Notes: generated by a model not told the origin, from the letters alone. 64,000 nt of DNA from Flavobacterium azooxidireducens (GCF_023195775.1 NZ_CP096205.1:2294001-2358000); one strand, 5' to 3'; positions 37,884 to 46,203 are shown, numbered from the stretch's first letter. Numbers and translations: made by a program.

Positions 37884-39127
37884 TAATCCTTTAAAATCCG
37901 TGTTCCATTAATCGCAATCTTGTCATCCTGACCAACTCCCGCAATCTTGTCATCCTGACGAAGGAAGGATCTCATTTCTGTTAATCAAAATGTGAAATGA
38001 CTGCTAATTCCGCTTCAAACTGTTTTATCTGAGTTCGTCGGTGTGCTATTAAAAAGTCGCATAATCCTCCCCCCGACCCCCTCCGAAGGAAGGGGAGACG
38101 AGACGTTGAAATGACTGCTAATTTAGTAGTGACTAATCCAATTCAATCCCTTTTCGCTAAGCGAACAAAAAATCAGCGTAAATCCACTTAATCCTTTAAA
38201 ATCCGTGTTCCATTCAACACAATCTTGTTATACCAACGAATCCCCGCAATCTTGTCATCCTGACGAAGGAAGGATCTCATTTCTGTTAATCAAAATGTGA
38301 AATGACTGCTAATTCCGCTTCAAACTGTTTTATCTGAGTTCGTCGGTGTGCTATTAAAAAGTCGCATAATCCTCCCCCGACCCCCTCCGAAGGAAGGGGA
38401 GACGAGACGTTGAAATGACTGCTAATTTAGTAGTGACTAATCCAATTCAATCCCTTTTCGCTAAGCGAACAAAAAATCAGCGTAAATCCACTAAATCCTT
38501 TAAAATCCGTGTTCAATTAATTGCAATCTTGACATCCTGACCAACTCCCGCAATCTTGTCATCCTGACGAAGGAAGGATCTCATTTCTGTTAATCAAAAT
38601 GTGAAATGACTGCTAATTCCGCTTCAAACTGTTTTATCTGAGTTCGTCGGTGTGCTATTAAAAAGTCGCATAATCCTCCCCCCGACCCCCTCCGAAGGAA
38701 GGGGAGACGAGACGTTGAAATGACTGCTAATTTAGTAGTGACTAATCCAATTCAATCCCTTTTCGCTAAGCGAACAAAAAATCAGCGTAAATCCACTAAA
38801 TCCTTTAAAATCCGTGTTCAATTAATTGCAATCTTGACATCCTGACCAACTCCCGCAATCTTGTCATCCTGACGAAGGAAGGATCTCATTTCTGTTAATC
38901 AAAATGTGAAATGACTGCTAATTCCGCTTCAAACTGTTTTATCTGAGTTCGTCGGTGTGCTATTAAAAAGTCGCATAATCCTCCCCCGACCCCCTCCGAA
39001 GGAAGGGGAGACGAGACGTTGAAATGACTGCTAATTTAGTAGTGACTAATCCAATTCAATCCCTTTTCGCTAAGCGAACAAAAAATCAGCGTAAATCCAC
39101 TTAATCCTTTAAAATCCGTGTTCCATT
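37884..39127. repeat. tandem array of four ~305-bp units
   Basis: The landmark GCAATCTTGTCATCCTGACG occurs at 37941, 38246, 38550 and 38855, giving periods of 305, 304 and 305. Units are nearly identical. Each contains the hairpin ATCCT-GACGAAGGA-AGGAT, a C-rich/G-rich hairpin (CCCCCTCC ... GGAAGGGG), the palindrome TTCGCTAAGCGAA and an AAATCCGTGTTC segment. There is no coding sequence. The unit is far too long for CRISPR and has no unique spacers. Function unknown. Confidence 0.9.
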
Positions 39128-39141
39128 GATTAAAATTCAAT

Positions 39142-39576
39142 TTACAACCTAACCGTATCATTCCCCAACATATTCTCTTCCGGTCTTTGAATTCTACCTC
39201 TTGAATTGTAAGGAAATTTTTTCGTATGAACAGAAATCATAGTCTCCGGATTATCCCCATCATAATCAATAATTTGAATTTTTTCATTCTTAAATAAAGA
39301 ATATCCGCCATATTCAGCCGGTAATTCTTCTGCAATAGTCCATTGGCCATTTTGCCAGAAGTGATAAAGATTTTCACTCAAGTCATAATACACTCGCATA
39401 TTTGGATAATAGTGATAGCGAATGGTTAGTCCGGTTGTTTTACTGGTTTCAAGTTCAACTTCTTTTTTGTTCTCTTTTTTAGAATCCTTTTTTGGATCAG
39501 TTGGGTCAGTGTGTGTTGCCCATGAATTGGTAGTACATGTGCAAACAATAGCGATGAATAGTAGTAAATTTTTCAT
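39142..39576 (-). CDS. small exported protein of unknown function
   Basis: This protein of about 144 residues starts at MKNLLLFIAIVCTC (39576), which gives a proper signal peptide; the frame runs eight codons further upstream. After a Lys/Asp/Glu-rich linker (DPTDPKKDSKKENKKE) comes a compact domain with YHYYPNMRVYYD, YHFWQNGQWTIAEELP and a His/Lys-rich tail. It resembles the short YxxFxxGxW proteins exported by many Flavobacteria, but I know no function. The gene lies between two arrays of the same repeat family, both in the same orientation. Confidence 0.7.
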   Translation of the reverse strand: MKNLLLFIAIVCTCTTNSWATHTDPTDPKKDSKKENKKEVELETSKTTGLTIRYHYYPNMRVYYDLSENLYHFWQNGQWTIAEELPAEYGGYSLFKNEKIQIIDYDGDNPETMISVHTKKFPYNSRGRIQRPEENMLGNDTVRL

Positions 39577-39696
39577 AGTCATTTGATTTAATTTGTACAT
39601 TACAAAGTTGACTCAAATCCCTATTTTTTGCTTTACAAGAATTTTTGATTTTTTTATATAATTTTCATTTTTGATAATGGCGGATTAGAAAGTGTA

Positions 39697-40440
39697 ATGA
39701 CTTAATCCTCCCCCGACCCCCTCCAAAGGAAGGGGAGCCGAGCTGTTGAAATGAATGCTAATTAAGTAGTGAACAATCCATCTCAATCTCTTTTCGCTAA
39801 ACGAATAAAAAATCAGCGTAAATCCACTTAATCCTTTAAAATCCGTGTTCCATTAATCGCAATCTTGTTAACCCGACGAAATCCCCGCAATCTTGTCATC
39901 CTGACGAAGGAAGGATCTCATCATTTTGGCTAATAAAAAAATGAAAATGAATCCTAATTTTACAGAAAGAAATCCGCTTCAATCCCTTTTCGCTAAGCGA
40001 ATAAAAAATCAGCGGTAATCCACTTAATCCATCAAAATCCGTGTTCCATTAATCACAATCTTGTCATCCTGACGAACCCCCGCAATATTGTCATCCTGAC
40101 GAAGGAAGGATCTCATCATTTTGGCTAATTAAAAAGTGAAAATGAATCCTAATTTTACAGAAAGAAATCCGCTTCAATCCCTTTTCGCTAAGCGAATAAA
40201 AAATCAGCGGTAATCCACTTAATCCATCAAAATCCGTGTTCCATTAATCACAATCTTGTCATCCTGACGAACTCCCGCAATCTTGTCATCTTGACGAAGT
40301 AAGGATCTCATTTCAGTTAATCAAAAAGTGAAAATGACTTCTAATTTAGCAATGAGCAATCCATTCAAATCCCTTTTCGCTAAGCGAATAAAAATCAGCG
40401 TAAATCCCTTTAATCCTTTAAAATCCGTGTTCCATTAATC
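39697..40440. repeat. second repeat array: one partial long unit and three ~195-bp units
   Basis: The first 190 bases match the latter half of the 305-bp unit (C-rich hairpin, TCAGCGTAAATCC, AAATCCGTGTTCC). Three shorter units follow, with landmarks near 39887, 40082 and 40277, a 195-base period. They lack the C-rich hairpin but keep ATCCT-GACGAAGGA-AGGAT and TTCGCTAAGCGAA. No gene lies here. Confidence 0.85.
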
Positions 40441-40452
40441 ACGAAGTAAAAC

Positions 40453-40494
40453 AAAAAAACAGTCAAATAAACGTACTTATCTGACTGTTTTTTT
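40453..40494 (-). terminator. intrinsic terminator
   Basis: Stem AAAAAAACAGTCA / TGACTGTTTTTTT with a 16-base loop, just downstream (on the minus strand) of the AhpD-like gene. It could also block transcription coming from the repeat array. Confidence 0.8.
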
Positions 40495-40507
40495 ACATGC
40501 AAATTAA

Positions 40508-40948
40508 TTACTCCACAACCGGAAGTTGCGTACTCACCGCAATTCTGTTCCAAGCATTAATGGTGACAACCGCTATAATAATTTGTGCAATTACTTCCTC
40601 AGAAAAATAGTTTTTTGCGTTTTCATACGTAGCATCGGTTAAACCGTGTTGATGAATTAAACTCACTTCTTCGGTGATGGCCAACAATGCTTTTTCTTCC
40701 GCAGAAAATTTACCGGTTTCTCTCCAAGCATTTAATAAAAAAATACGTTGTGGAGTTTCGCCGTATTTCAATGCATCTTTGGTGTGCATGTCGATACAAA
40801 AAGCACAGCCGTTAAGTTGAGAGGCTCTGATTTTGATTAGTTCTTTTTGTGTTTTAGTCAACACTGTTGTTGCTAAATAACTTTCTAAACCCAATAAAGC
40901 TTTATAAGCGTTGGGTAGTGCTTGTTGAATGTTTACTCTTGTTTCCAT
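40508..40948 (-). CDS. carboxymuconolactone decarboxylase/AhpD-like protein
   Basis: This 146-residue protein of the CMD/AhpD family has the redox motif C48-AF-C51-IDM-H55 (GCAFCIDMHTKDAL). The helices before and after fit alkylhydroperoxidase-like members that reduce peroxides or act in stress defence. The precise substrate is unknown. The Crp/Fnr gene 96 bases upstream in the same direction is a likely regulator; such pairs are common in Bacteroidetes. A terminator follows. Confidence 0.88.
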   Translation of the reverse strand: METRVNIQQALPNAYKALLGLESYLATTVLTKTQKELIKIRASQLNGCAFCIDMHTKDALKYGETPQRIFLLNAWRETGKFSAEEKALLAITEEVSLIHQHGLTDATYENAKNYFSEEVIAQIIIAVVTINAWNRIAVSTQLPVVE

Positions 40949-41044
40949 TTCTATGAATTTTTATGTTCGTATTGATTTACAGGACAAAATTCAGGATTAT
41001 GGAATCAAAAAAACTTAAGCTGGTTTAAGAAAGTGATTTTGCAG

Positions 41045-41620
41045 TTATTTTGATTCGTTTTTCTTCCTCAGTTCACTCAAATATTCGGGTGTGAATCCCA
41101 GAAACGAAGCGAGAATTTTTTGTGGAATACGTTGAATAAAACCCGGATAACTATCTCTAAACAAATGATAAAACTCTTCTTTACTTAATCGAAACAATTT
41201 TATTCTGAATAAAGAAGCGGCATAAGCCCGTTCATAAATCTGCCGAAAATATTTTTCCAACTCGGGAAATTTTTCCAGTAAAAGGGTCCAGTCGTCTTTT
41301 GAAATAGCGACTACTTCCGAGTTTTCAAGTGCCTGAATGGAGTAGGAAGACTTTCCTTTTTTGTTGAATGCATCAATGTCGGTCATCCACCATGTTTCGA
41401 GAGCAAATTGGATCGTTTGTTCAACACCTTTATCATCCAGATAATATAACCGCAAGCAACCTTTGGAAACAAAGAACAGCTGATTGCAAACACTGCCTTC
41501 TTCCAATATCACTTGTCTTTTTTGTAATTTTAGTGTAGAAAAGAATGCGGCTATTTCTTGAGCAATACCTTCGTCCAGTTCAACATAACGATTAATATGG
41601 TTGAGTAATACTTCACTCAT
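41045..41620 (-). CDS. Crp/Fnr-family transcription regulator
   Basis: This 191-residue regulator has a cyclic-nucleotide-binding-like beta-roll (about 20-115; VSKGCLRLYYLDDKGVEQTIQFALE), a dimer helix and a short C-terminal helix-turn-helix (IPQKILASFLGFTPEYLSELRK). The cAMP-binding Arg-Ser motif is not evident, so the ligand is unknown. It probably controls itself and the AhpD-like gene downstream. Confidence 0.88.
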   Translation of the reverse strand: MSEVLLNHINRYVELDEGIAQEIAAFFSTLKLQKRQVILEEGSVCNQLFFVSKGCLRLYYLDDKGVEQTIQFALETWWMTDIDAFNKKGKSSYSIQALENSEVVAISKDDWTLLLEKFPELEKYFRQIYERAYAASLFRIKLFRLSKEEFYHLFRDSYPGFIQRIPQKILASFLGFTPEYLSELRKKNESK

Positions 41621-42036
41621 TTTAATGTGTTTTCTTTATTAAAGTAAATGCAATGTAAGGAAAAATTAGTCAAAGATAATCACAAAATAGCAATTCATCT
41701 GCCAACCGAAAATTCCTCGCAAATGTTAAATTTCACCCCATTACGGAAAACCGTAAAATACTATTATTTTACCTCATTACTTTTACCACTACAAAAGGAG
41801 TTTTTATTTTTTTAAGAATTTTTGCGTTTATTTTTTGAAAAATTATGTTAATAAGGTTTAATTGTATAGATTTGGATTTCCAAAAATTACTTCCTTTTTT
41901 TTTACCGTTTGATTTTGTGTGATTTTGTATTGCACGGAATTAGGGTGAGTTTGTGTGTGTAATTTTGGTGAGATAAGTTTGATTAGATGTGAAAGGTGAG
42001 TGTGTAAATGAATTAGTTGTTATTTATAAAGATATT
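41621..42036. other. AT-rich intergenic region with G/T-rich stretch
   Basis: This gap of about 415 bases holds no gene that I can support. Bases 41895-42000 are rich in GTGTG, GATTTTGTGT and GGTGAG on the plus strand. A TAatTTTG element (41960-41967) is the best promoter candidate for the following gene pair. Confidence 0.4.
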
Positions 42037-42729
42037 ATGAATATAGATTTGACAGAAATAATATTAGGGATATTTAAGTCTCTTTTTTATGGATTAATAT
42101 TATTGTTATTAGCATTATTTTTAATTCCAGAAAGTTGGGTAATTAAGGTTTTGCATTTAATTAAACCGTCAATTATTAAAACTTTATTTAAAAAAAATGA
42201 TAAGTATTTCAAAGCTTTTCTTGGAATTATTATAAAGGGTGATTATCATGAAACCTTTGTAAATGATAACGAAGGAAAAGAAATTATTGAAAAGATAAAA
42301 ATTAATAAAAAAGAACTTGACAAGATTGAAACAAATATGTTTACTATCGATTTGTTGGAAGACTTATTTGAAACTTTAAGTTTTTCAGCAATTCATTACA
42401 CAATGGAAACAACTCAAGACGTTATTCACAATCTTGCAAATTATTTCAATAATTACTCTTCAAGACTTGTTGATACTTCTTACAGGAAAAATTTTGCAAA
42501 AGATATTTTAGATAAATTTGAAGAAATGATTTCTAAAATGAATGAAACACAAGAATATGAAAGTGAAGATAAGCTTGGAAAAAAAACGACTAAAGATTTA
42601 AGGTATCGGTATTCTCGTGAATTTAGAGAATACTTGAAAAATGAGAAAGAGCAACTAAATAAAACAAGAGATTTATTAAAAGAAAATATAAAATTAAGTG
42701 CTTTAAATTTATTAGAAATATCTAAATGA
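42037..42729 (+). CDS. single-pass membrane protein of unknown function, partner of MNT gene
   Basis: This protein of 230 residues has one strong membrane helix near its N-terminus (about 9-30, FYGLILLLLALFLIP) and a long helical, Lys/Glu/Asn-rich cytoplasmic part. An ATG at 42037 is preferred over an upstream GTG at 41989. I recognise no family. It has no R-x4-6-H HEPN motif, so it is not a normal HepT. Its stop overlaps the next gene's ATG by four bases, so it is translationally coupled to a nucleotidyltransferase. This layout is like a two-gene toxin-antitoxin or defence module, which is inference. Confidence 0.7.
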   Translation: MNIDLTEIILGIFKSLFYGLILLLLALFLIPESWVIKVLHLIKPSIIKTLFKKNDKYFKAFLGIIIKGDYHETFVNDNEGKEIIEKIKINKKELDKIETNMFTIDLLEDLFETLSFSAIHYTMETTQDVIHNLANYFNNYSSRLVDTSYRKNFAKDILDKFEEMISKMNETQEYESEDKLGKKTTKDLRYRYSREFREYLKNEKEQLNKTRDLLKENIKLSALNLLEISK

Positions 42730-43016
42730 ATAACGTAAAAAATTTCATATTATCAATCCCGAATCTATCTTTTGCATACCTCTTTGGAAGTAGAGCAACA
42801 AATAAACATAATGAGGAATCAGATTTTGATATTTGTATTATTATCAACAACGATAATAAGAATGAAACCCGAAAATTAATTGTTGATTTTTTAATTAAAA
42901 ATAAAGAATTTATTCAGCCATTAATTTTAACAGAGCAAGAGTTTAACGATAAGATGAAAATAGATGTTTATAGAAATGAAATTATTAAAAACGGGATAAA
43001 ATTAGAAAAAAAATAA
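42726..43016 (+). CDS. minimal nucleotidyltransferase (MNT-type) domain protein
   Basis: This 96-residue protein has the MNT/pol-beta motif LFGSRATNKHNEESDFDI, that is GSx10DxD, near residues 20-36. The tail RNEIIKNGIKL is also typical. In relatives a third Asp follows in a strand like IDVIVLTEEEF; here that strand reads IQPLILTEQEF with Gln in its place, so activity may be weak or altered. MNT proteins of MntA/HepT systems transfer AMP to their toxin partner. The partner here is not HEPN-like. Confidence 0.82.
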   Translation: MNNVKNFILSIPNLSFAYLFGSRATNKHNEESDFDICIIINNDNKNETRKLIVDFLIKNKEFIQPLILTEQEFNDKMKIDVYRNEIIKNGIKLEKK

Positions 43017-43021
43017 TATCA

Positions 43022-43099
43022 GTTAACATTCGTTGCAAAAGTGGTGGTTTCGTACTTCTATGTCAGAGAAGTGGTAAATTTAAGCTTTGTGCATCTAAC
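43022..43099. repeat. imperfect palindromic element, possible cassette boundary
   Basis: Nested inverted segments can be seen: GTTA (43022-43025) with TAAC (43096-43099), TGCAAAAG (43034-43041) with CTTTGTGCA (43085-43093), and ACTTCT (43054-43059) with AGAAGT (43067-43072). The asymmetric spacing recalls folded attC sites, but the conserved GTTRRRY end is absent. Confidence 0.45.
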
Positions 43100-43161
43100 A
43101 TTTTTTGATTTTCATATTATTAAGATACTTCTTAACATCCTACATTTTTATTTAAAAAAAT

Positions 43162-43962
43162 ATGCCAACTATAGAATTTAGAAAATCATTTATAAAAACG
43201 ATTGATTCGCTTCATGAAAAAATATGCGAATTGACTTTAGTTGAGAATACTGATTTTTATCAATTACTAAGAGAATATTATACTTTTATTCATAACCGAA
43301 CACAGACACTTTTTTTGCTTGTCCAAAATGATTGTCTTTGGGATGCAGATATTATTTTAAGACCTATTGCTGAATGTACTGTTAAGTTTGCATTTGTTTC
43401 TTCTTTTGATAATGAAGTAAGAAATGCGAAAGTAAGAGAGTTTTGGGAAGATTTGGCCGAAATAAACACGCTAAAACAATCCAATCAAGCTAAACAAATT
43501 ATTGAGTTGACAGAAATTGAGTCTAAATTTTTATCAGATATTGTTTTAGAGGATAGCAAGTATAGAACTTTATCTGGAAAATGGACAAAATCAATAAGAC
43601 AAAAGACAGAGCAACCATGGTCATATAATGAAATGATTAAAGCTATTTCAAAGAACTATGATTTTAAAGAAATACTAGGTTTAGCAAGGAATTTTACTCA
43701 ATCAAGTCATCTAATTCATGCTGACGAAACTGCTTTGGGAGTAATTAAAGATAGAGAGAATAGAACGCCAGAACAAAAAGAGGCATTGATGAACCTTCAT
43801 GAGGTTAGACTGCTAAGTGATTGTGTGGCGTTCTATTTTTGGATGATAAAAATATGTTCAAAACTATCTAACATAGAAGTGAATTCGGAATTAATTGAAA
43901 AAGTTAATGAATTTGAAAATATGACATTGATATTTCAACCTTTGAATAAAATAATTGAATAA
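43162..43962 (+). CDS. DUF5677-like protein
   Basis: This 266-residue helical protein has blocks ADIILRPIAECTVKFAFV and SSHLIHADETAL that fit the DUF5677 family, whose function is unknown. Such proteins often lie in accessory islands beside defence or mobile genes. The region has the same AT-rich look as the preceding gene pair. I do not see a catalytic motif. The gap before it (145 bases) is mostly the palindromic element. Family assignment is from memory of the pattern and is moderately sure. Confidence 0.65.
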   Translation: MPTIEFRKSFIKTIDSLHEKICELTLVENTDFYQLLREYYTFIHNRTQTLFLLVQNDCLWDADIILRPIAECTVKFAFVSSFDNEVRNAKVREFWEDLAEINTLKQSNQAKQIIELTEIESKFLSDIVLEDSKYRTLSGKWTKSIRQKTEQPWSYNEMIKAISKNYDFKEILGLARNFTQSSHLIHADETALGVIKDRENRTPEQKEALMNLHEVRLLSDCVAFYFWMIKICSKLSNIEVNSELIEKVNEFENMTLIFQPLNKIIE

Positions 43963-44116
43963 AAACTACAGAGATTTAATTAAAGAACTCTTGTTGGAAA
44001 AACCTTCAAATTCTAAACCATTTACCCAAAATCATATAACACCAAATCCCTCAAAAACACCTACCTTTATCTTTTCATCAAACTAGCAACAGCATAGTAA
44101 TTTAAAAGATAGACTT

Positions 44117-44440
44117 ATGGATCCAAAAAGTTATGATACCGTTACAGAAGCGATGGCCGACCTTAAAAAACAGGGCTACACGATTGATTTTTCAATATTA
44201 ACAGAAAAGGAATGCCTTATTTGTCATTTAACCTCCACGGTTTTATCACCGGATGATTTTGAAATTGACAGTTTCTACCGATTTGAAGGCGATAGCGATC
44301 CGGGCGACCAAATGATTGTGTATGCCATTTCTTCGAAAGATAATAATCTGAAGGGAATAGTTGTCAATGCGTATGGAATTTATGCAGATAATTCCACTTC
44401 TAAAATTATAAAAAAACTCGATACTCATCCAAATCAGTAG
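44117..44440 (+). CDS. conserved small Bacteroidetes protein
   Basis: This 107-residue cytoplasmic protein (YDTVTEAMADLKKQGYTIDFSI ... RFEGDSDPGDQMIVYAISS) belongs to a short conserved group in Bacteroidetes that is sometimes labelled phosphoribosylpyrophosphate synthetase. It lacks the PRPP-binding motif and is much too short for that enzyme, so the label should not be used. Role unknown. It lies 45 bases upstream of the HMA-MauE gene and could be co-transcribed with it. Confidence 0.75.
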   Translation: MDPKSYDTVTEAMADLKKQGYTIDFSILTEKECLICHLTSTVLSPDDFEIDSFYRFEGDSDPGDQMIVYAISSKDNNLKGIVVNAYGIYADNSTSKIIKKLDTHPNQ

Positions 44441-44485
44441 GATTATCAATAAAATTTGCAGGTTTCGTGAATAAAAACACACACT

Positions 44486-45199
44486 ATGGTACACACTTAT
44501 AAACTTACAGGGATGACTTGTTCCAATTGTGAAGCCACCGTAAAATCGGCTTTACTAACAGTAGATCATGTGACTGATGTAACGGTTTCAAGAGCTACTG
44601 AAACGGTCATTATCACAATGGATAAACATGTAGCCTTATCCGATTTGCAACGCGTGTTAGACAGTAAATATCAACTGTCGGCAATCCATCACAACGAAAT
44701 GCACGAACAAACAAAATCGTGGTTTGAAACGTATAAACCCATTTTGTTGATTTTTGCCTACATCAGTTTAATTACGATTCTCATACAATTTAAAAATACT
44801 CATTTTGACCTCATGGAATGGATGCGTCATTTTATGGCGGGTTTCTTTTTGGTTTTTTCTTTTTTCAAATTATTAGATTTAAAAGGATTTGCCGAAAGCT
44901 ATGTGATGTATGACGTGATCGCAAAGAAAATTCCGGTTTGGGGATATATTTATGCCTTCACGGAATTAGGTTTGGGAATTGCATTTTTACTGAATTTTAA
45001 TCCGTTACTAACCAATTCAGTCACTTTTATTGTGATGTCGATTAGTATCATCGGTGTACTGCAATCGGTTTTGAATAAAAAGAAAATTCAATGTGCTTGT
45101 TTGGGAGCCGTCTTTAATTTACCCATGAGTACCGTCACAATTATTGAAGATGCTTTGATGATTGTAATGAGTGCAGTGATGATTGGGATGAGTTTGTAG
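44486..45199 (+). CDS. heavy-metal-binding domain fused to MauE/DoxX-like membrane protein
   Basis: This 237-residue protein begins with an HMA domain (residues 1-68; metal-binding C12 and C15 in GMTCSNCEA). Four membrane helices of MauE/DoxX type follow, with a late CACLGAVFNLPMSTVT motif carrying two Cys. HMA domains pass Cu or other soft metals; MauE-like proteins handle disulfides in the envelope. The fusion suggests a metal- or redox-coupled membrane role, but the substrate is not known. Confidence 0.82.
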   Translation: MVHTYKLTGMTCSNCEATVKSALLTVDHVTDVTVSRATETVIITMDKHVALSDLQRVLDSKYQLSAIHHNEMHEQTKSWFETYKPILLIFAYISLITILIQFKNTHFDLMEWMRHFMAGFFLVFSFFKLLDLKGFAESYVMYDVIAKKIPVWGYIYAFTELGLGIAFLLNFNPLLTNSVTFIVMSISIIGVLQSVLNKKKIQCACLGAVFNLPMSTVTIIEDALMIVMSAVMIGMSL

Positions 45200-45220
45200 A
45201 GGAGATTTAGTCGTAGTATA

Positions 45221-45260
45221 AGTTTTCAGTCACAGTTTTCAGTCACAGTTTTCAGTTTTC
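45221..45260. repeat. AGTTTTCAGTCAC short tandem repeat
   Basis: The 13-base unit AGTTTTCAGTCAC occurs twice, followed by a partial third. Related CAGTTTTCAGT strings lie at 17670-17700 and 49484-49545. Confidence 0.6.
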
Positions 45261-45312
45261 ATCAATGGATTTTTTTATAAGTTTACATAAATTTACCAAA
45301 TGATATAACCTT

Positions 45313-45747
45313 ATGGCAAAAAATAAAACCGCAGAAACAGAAGTTAAGGTGACAGACTTCATTCACTCCTTCGTGGATAACGACCAAAAGAAAGAAGATA
45401 GTTTTCGTTTAATCGAATTGATGCAAGAATGGTCAGGTTTTGAAGCCAAAATGTGGGGGCCATCCATCATTGGGTTTGGTAGTTATCATTACAAATATGC
45501 CAGCGGTCACGAAGGCGATGCTCCGCTGATTGCTTTTTCACCCCGAAAAGCGGCATTCTCCTTGTATGTTTACTCTGCTAGAGAAGATAACAAGCATTTG
45601 CTGGATAATTTTGGGAAATTCAAAATAACCAAAGGATGTATTTACATTAAAAAACTTTCGGATATTGACATTTCTGTTTTAGAAAAAATGTGTCTTGATT
45701 CCATTGCGTATTGTGAGGAACATCATGAATGTGCGTGTAGGAATTGA
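45313..45747 (+). CDS. DUF1801 domain protein
   Basis: This 144-residue protein of the DUF1801/YdhG-like group has EVKVTDFIHSFVD, MWGPSIIGFGSYHYKYASG and FSPRKAAFSLYVY. It ends with a Cys/His-rich tail (CEEHHECACRN). The fold is known but the function is not. It appears to be a single-gene unit. Confidence 0.85.
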   Translation: MAKNKTAETEVKVTDFIHSFVDNDQKKEDSFRLIELMQEWSGFEAKMWGPSIIGFGSYHYKYASGHEGDAPLIAFSPRKAAFSLYVYSAREDNKHLLDNFGKFKITKGCIYIKKLSDIDISVLEKMCLDSIAYCEEHHECACRN

Positions 45748-45764
45748 AATGTGTCAATTTGAAT

Positions 45765-46073
45765 CTAACTTCCTGCAAACGGAGTTCCAAAGATGCCAAC
45801 AGCCAATTCCGCCCAAACTAAAAATAAAATTATAAGTATTACTCCACAAAGAAGAATTCGGTTTTTAGTCGAACGAACATTGCGTAAAACCATTTCACAT
45901 ACTAAACCAGTGCCAAGTAAAAGCACAGCAGCAACTATAAAATCGAAAGCATCCCAGTTGACTTCTGTTGTAAATCGCATAGCAATTAAAGGAATAAGAA
46001 GCAACGTTGCTACTACAACAATAATACCCATCAGTCTTTGATTGGGTGTAATTTTGAAAGATTTATTTTCCAT
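45765..46073 (-). CDS. small membrane protein
   Basis: About 102 residues with three hydrophobic helices (LMGIIVVVATLLLIPLIAM, FDFIVAAVLLLGTGLVCEM, ILLCGVILIILFLVWAEL). I start at 46073 (MENKSFKIT), because the 11 codons upstream look like leader. It resembles small conserved inner-membrane proteins of Flavobacteria. Function unknown. It is convergent with the DUF1801 gene, 17 bases away. Confidence 0.75.
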   Translation of the reverse strand: MENKSFKITPNQRLMGIIVVVATLLLIPLIAMRFTTEVNWDAFDFIVAAVLLLGTGLVCEMVLRNVRSTKNRILLCGVILIILFLVWAELAVGIFGTPFAGS

Positions 46074-46175
46074 ACTTTTTGTTTTTTGATTCACTGCCAA
46101 TAGCAATGTGATGATTAATTAAAACAAAAGTATTAAAAGAACTTTGAAATACAAAGTAAAAAATGATTTTTTTTG

Positions 46176-46203
46176 TTATAGGTTATAGGTTATAGGTTAT
46201 AGG
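46176..46203. repeat. (TTATAGG)x4 microsatellite
   Basis: Four perfect seven-base units, downstream of the SDR gene and upstream of the small membrane protein gene. Confidence 0.85.

Noticed and set aside
37884..40440. CRISPR array
   Set aside because: The repeated units are 195-305 bases and contiguous, with no short repeat/unique spacer pattern and no cas genes.
42037..43016. Standard MntA/HepT toxin-antitoxin pair
   Set aside because: The partner protein has a membrane helix and no HEPN R-x4-6-H motif.
43022..43099. Integron attC site
   Set aside because: The folded shape is suggestive but the required GTTRRRY end is absent and no integrase gene is in the window.
44117..44440. Phosphoribosylpyrophosphate synthetase
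   Set aside because: It is far too short and lacks the PRPP-binding motif; the name is a carried-over database label.
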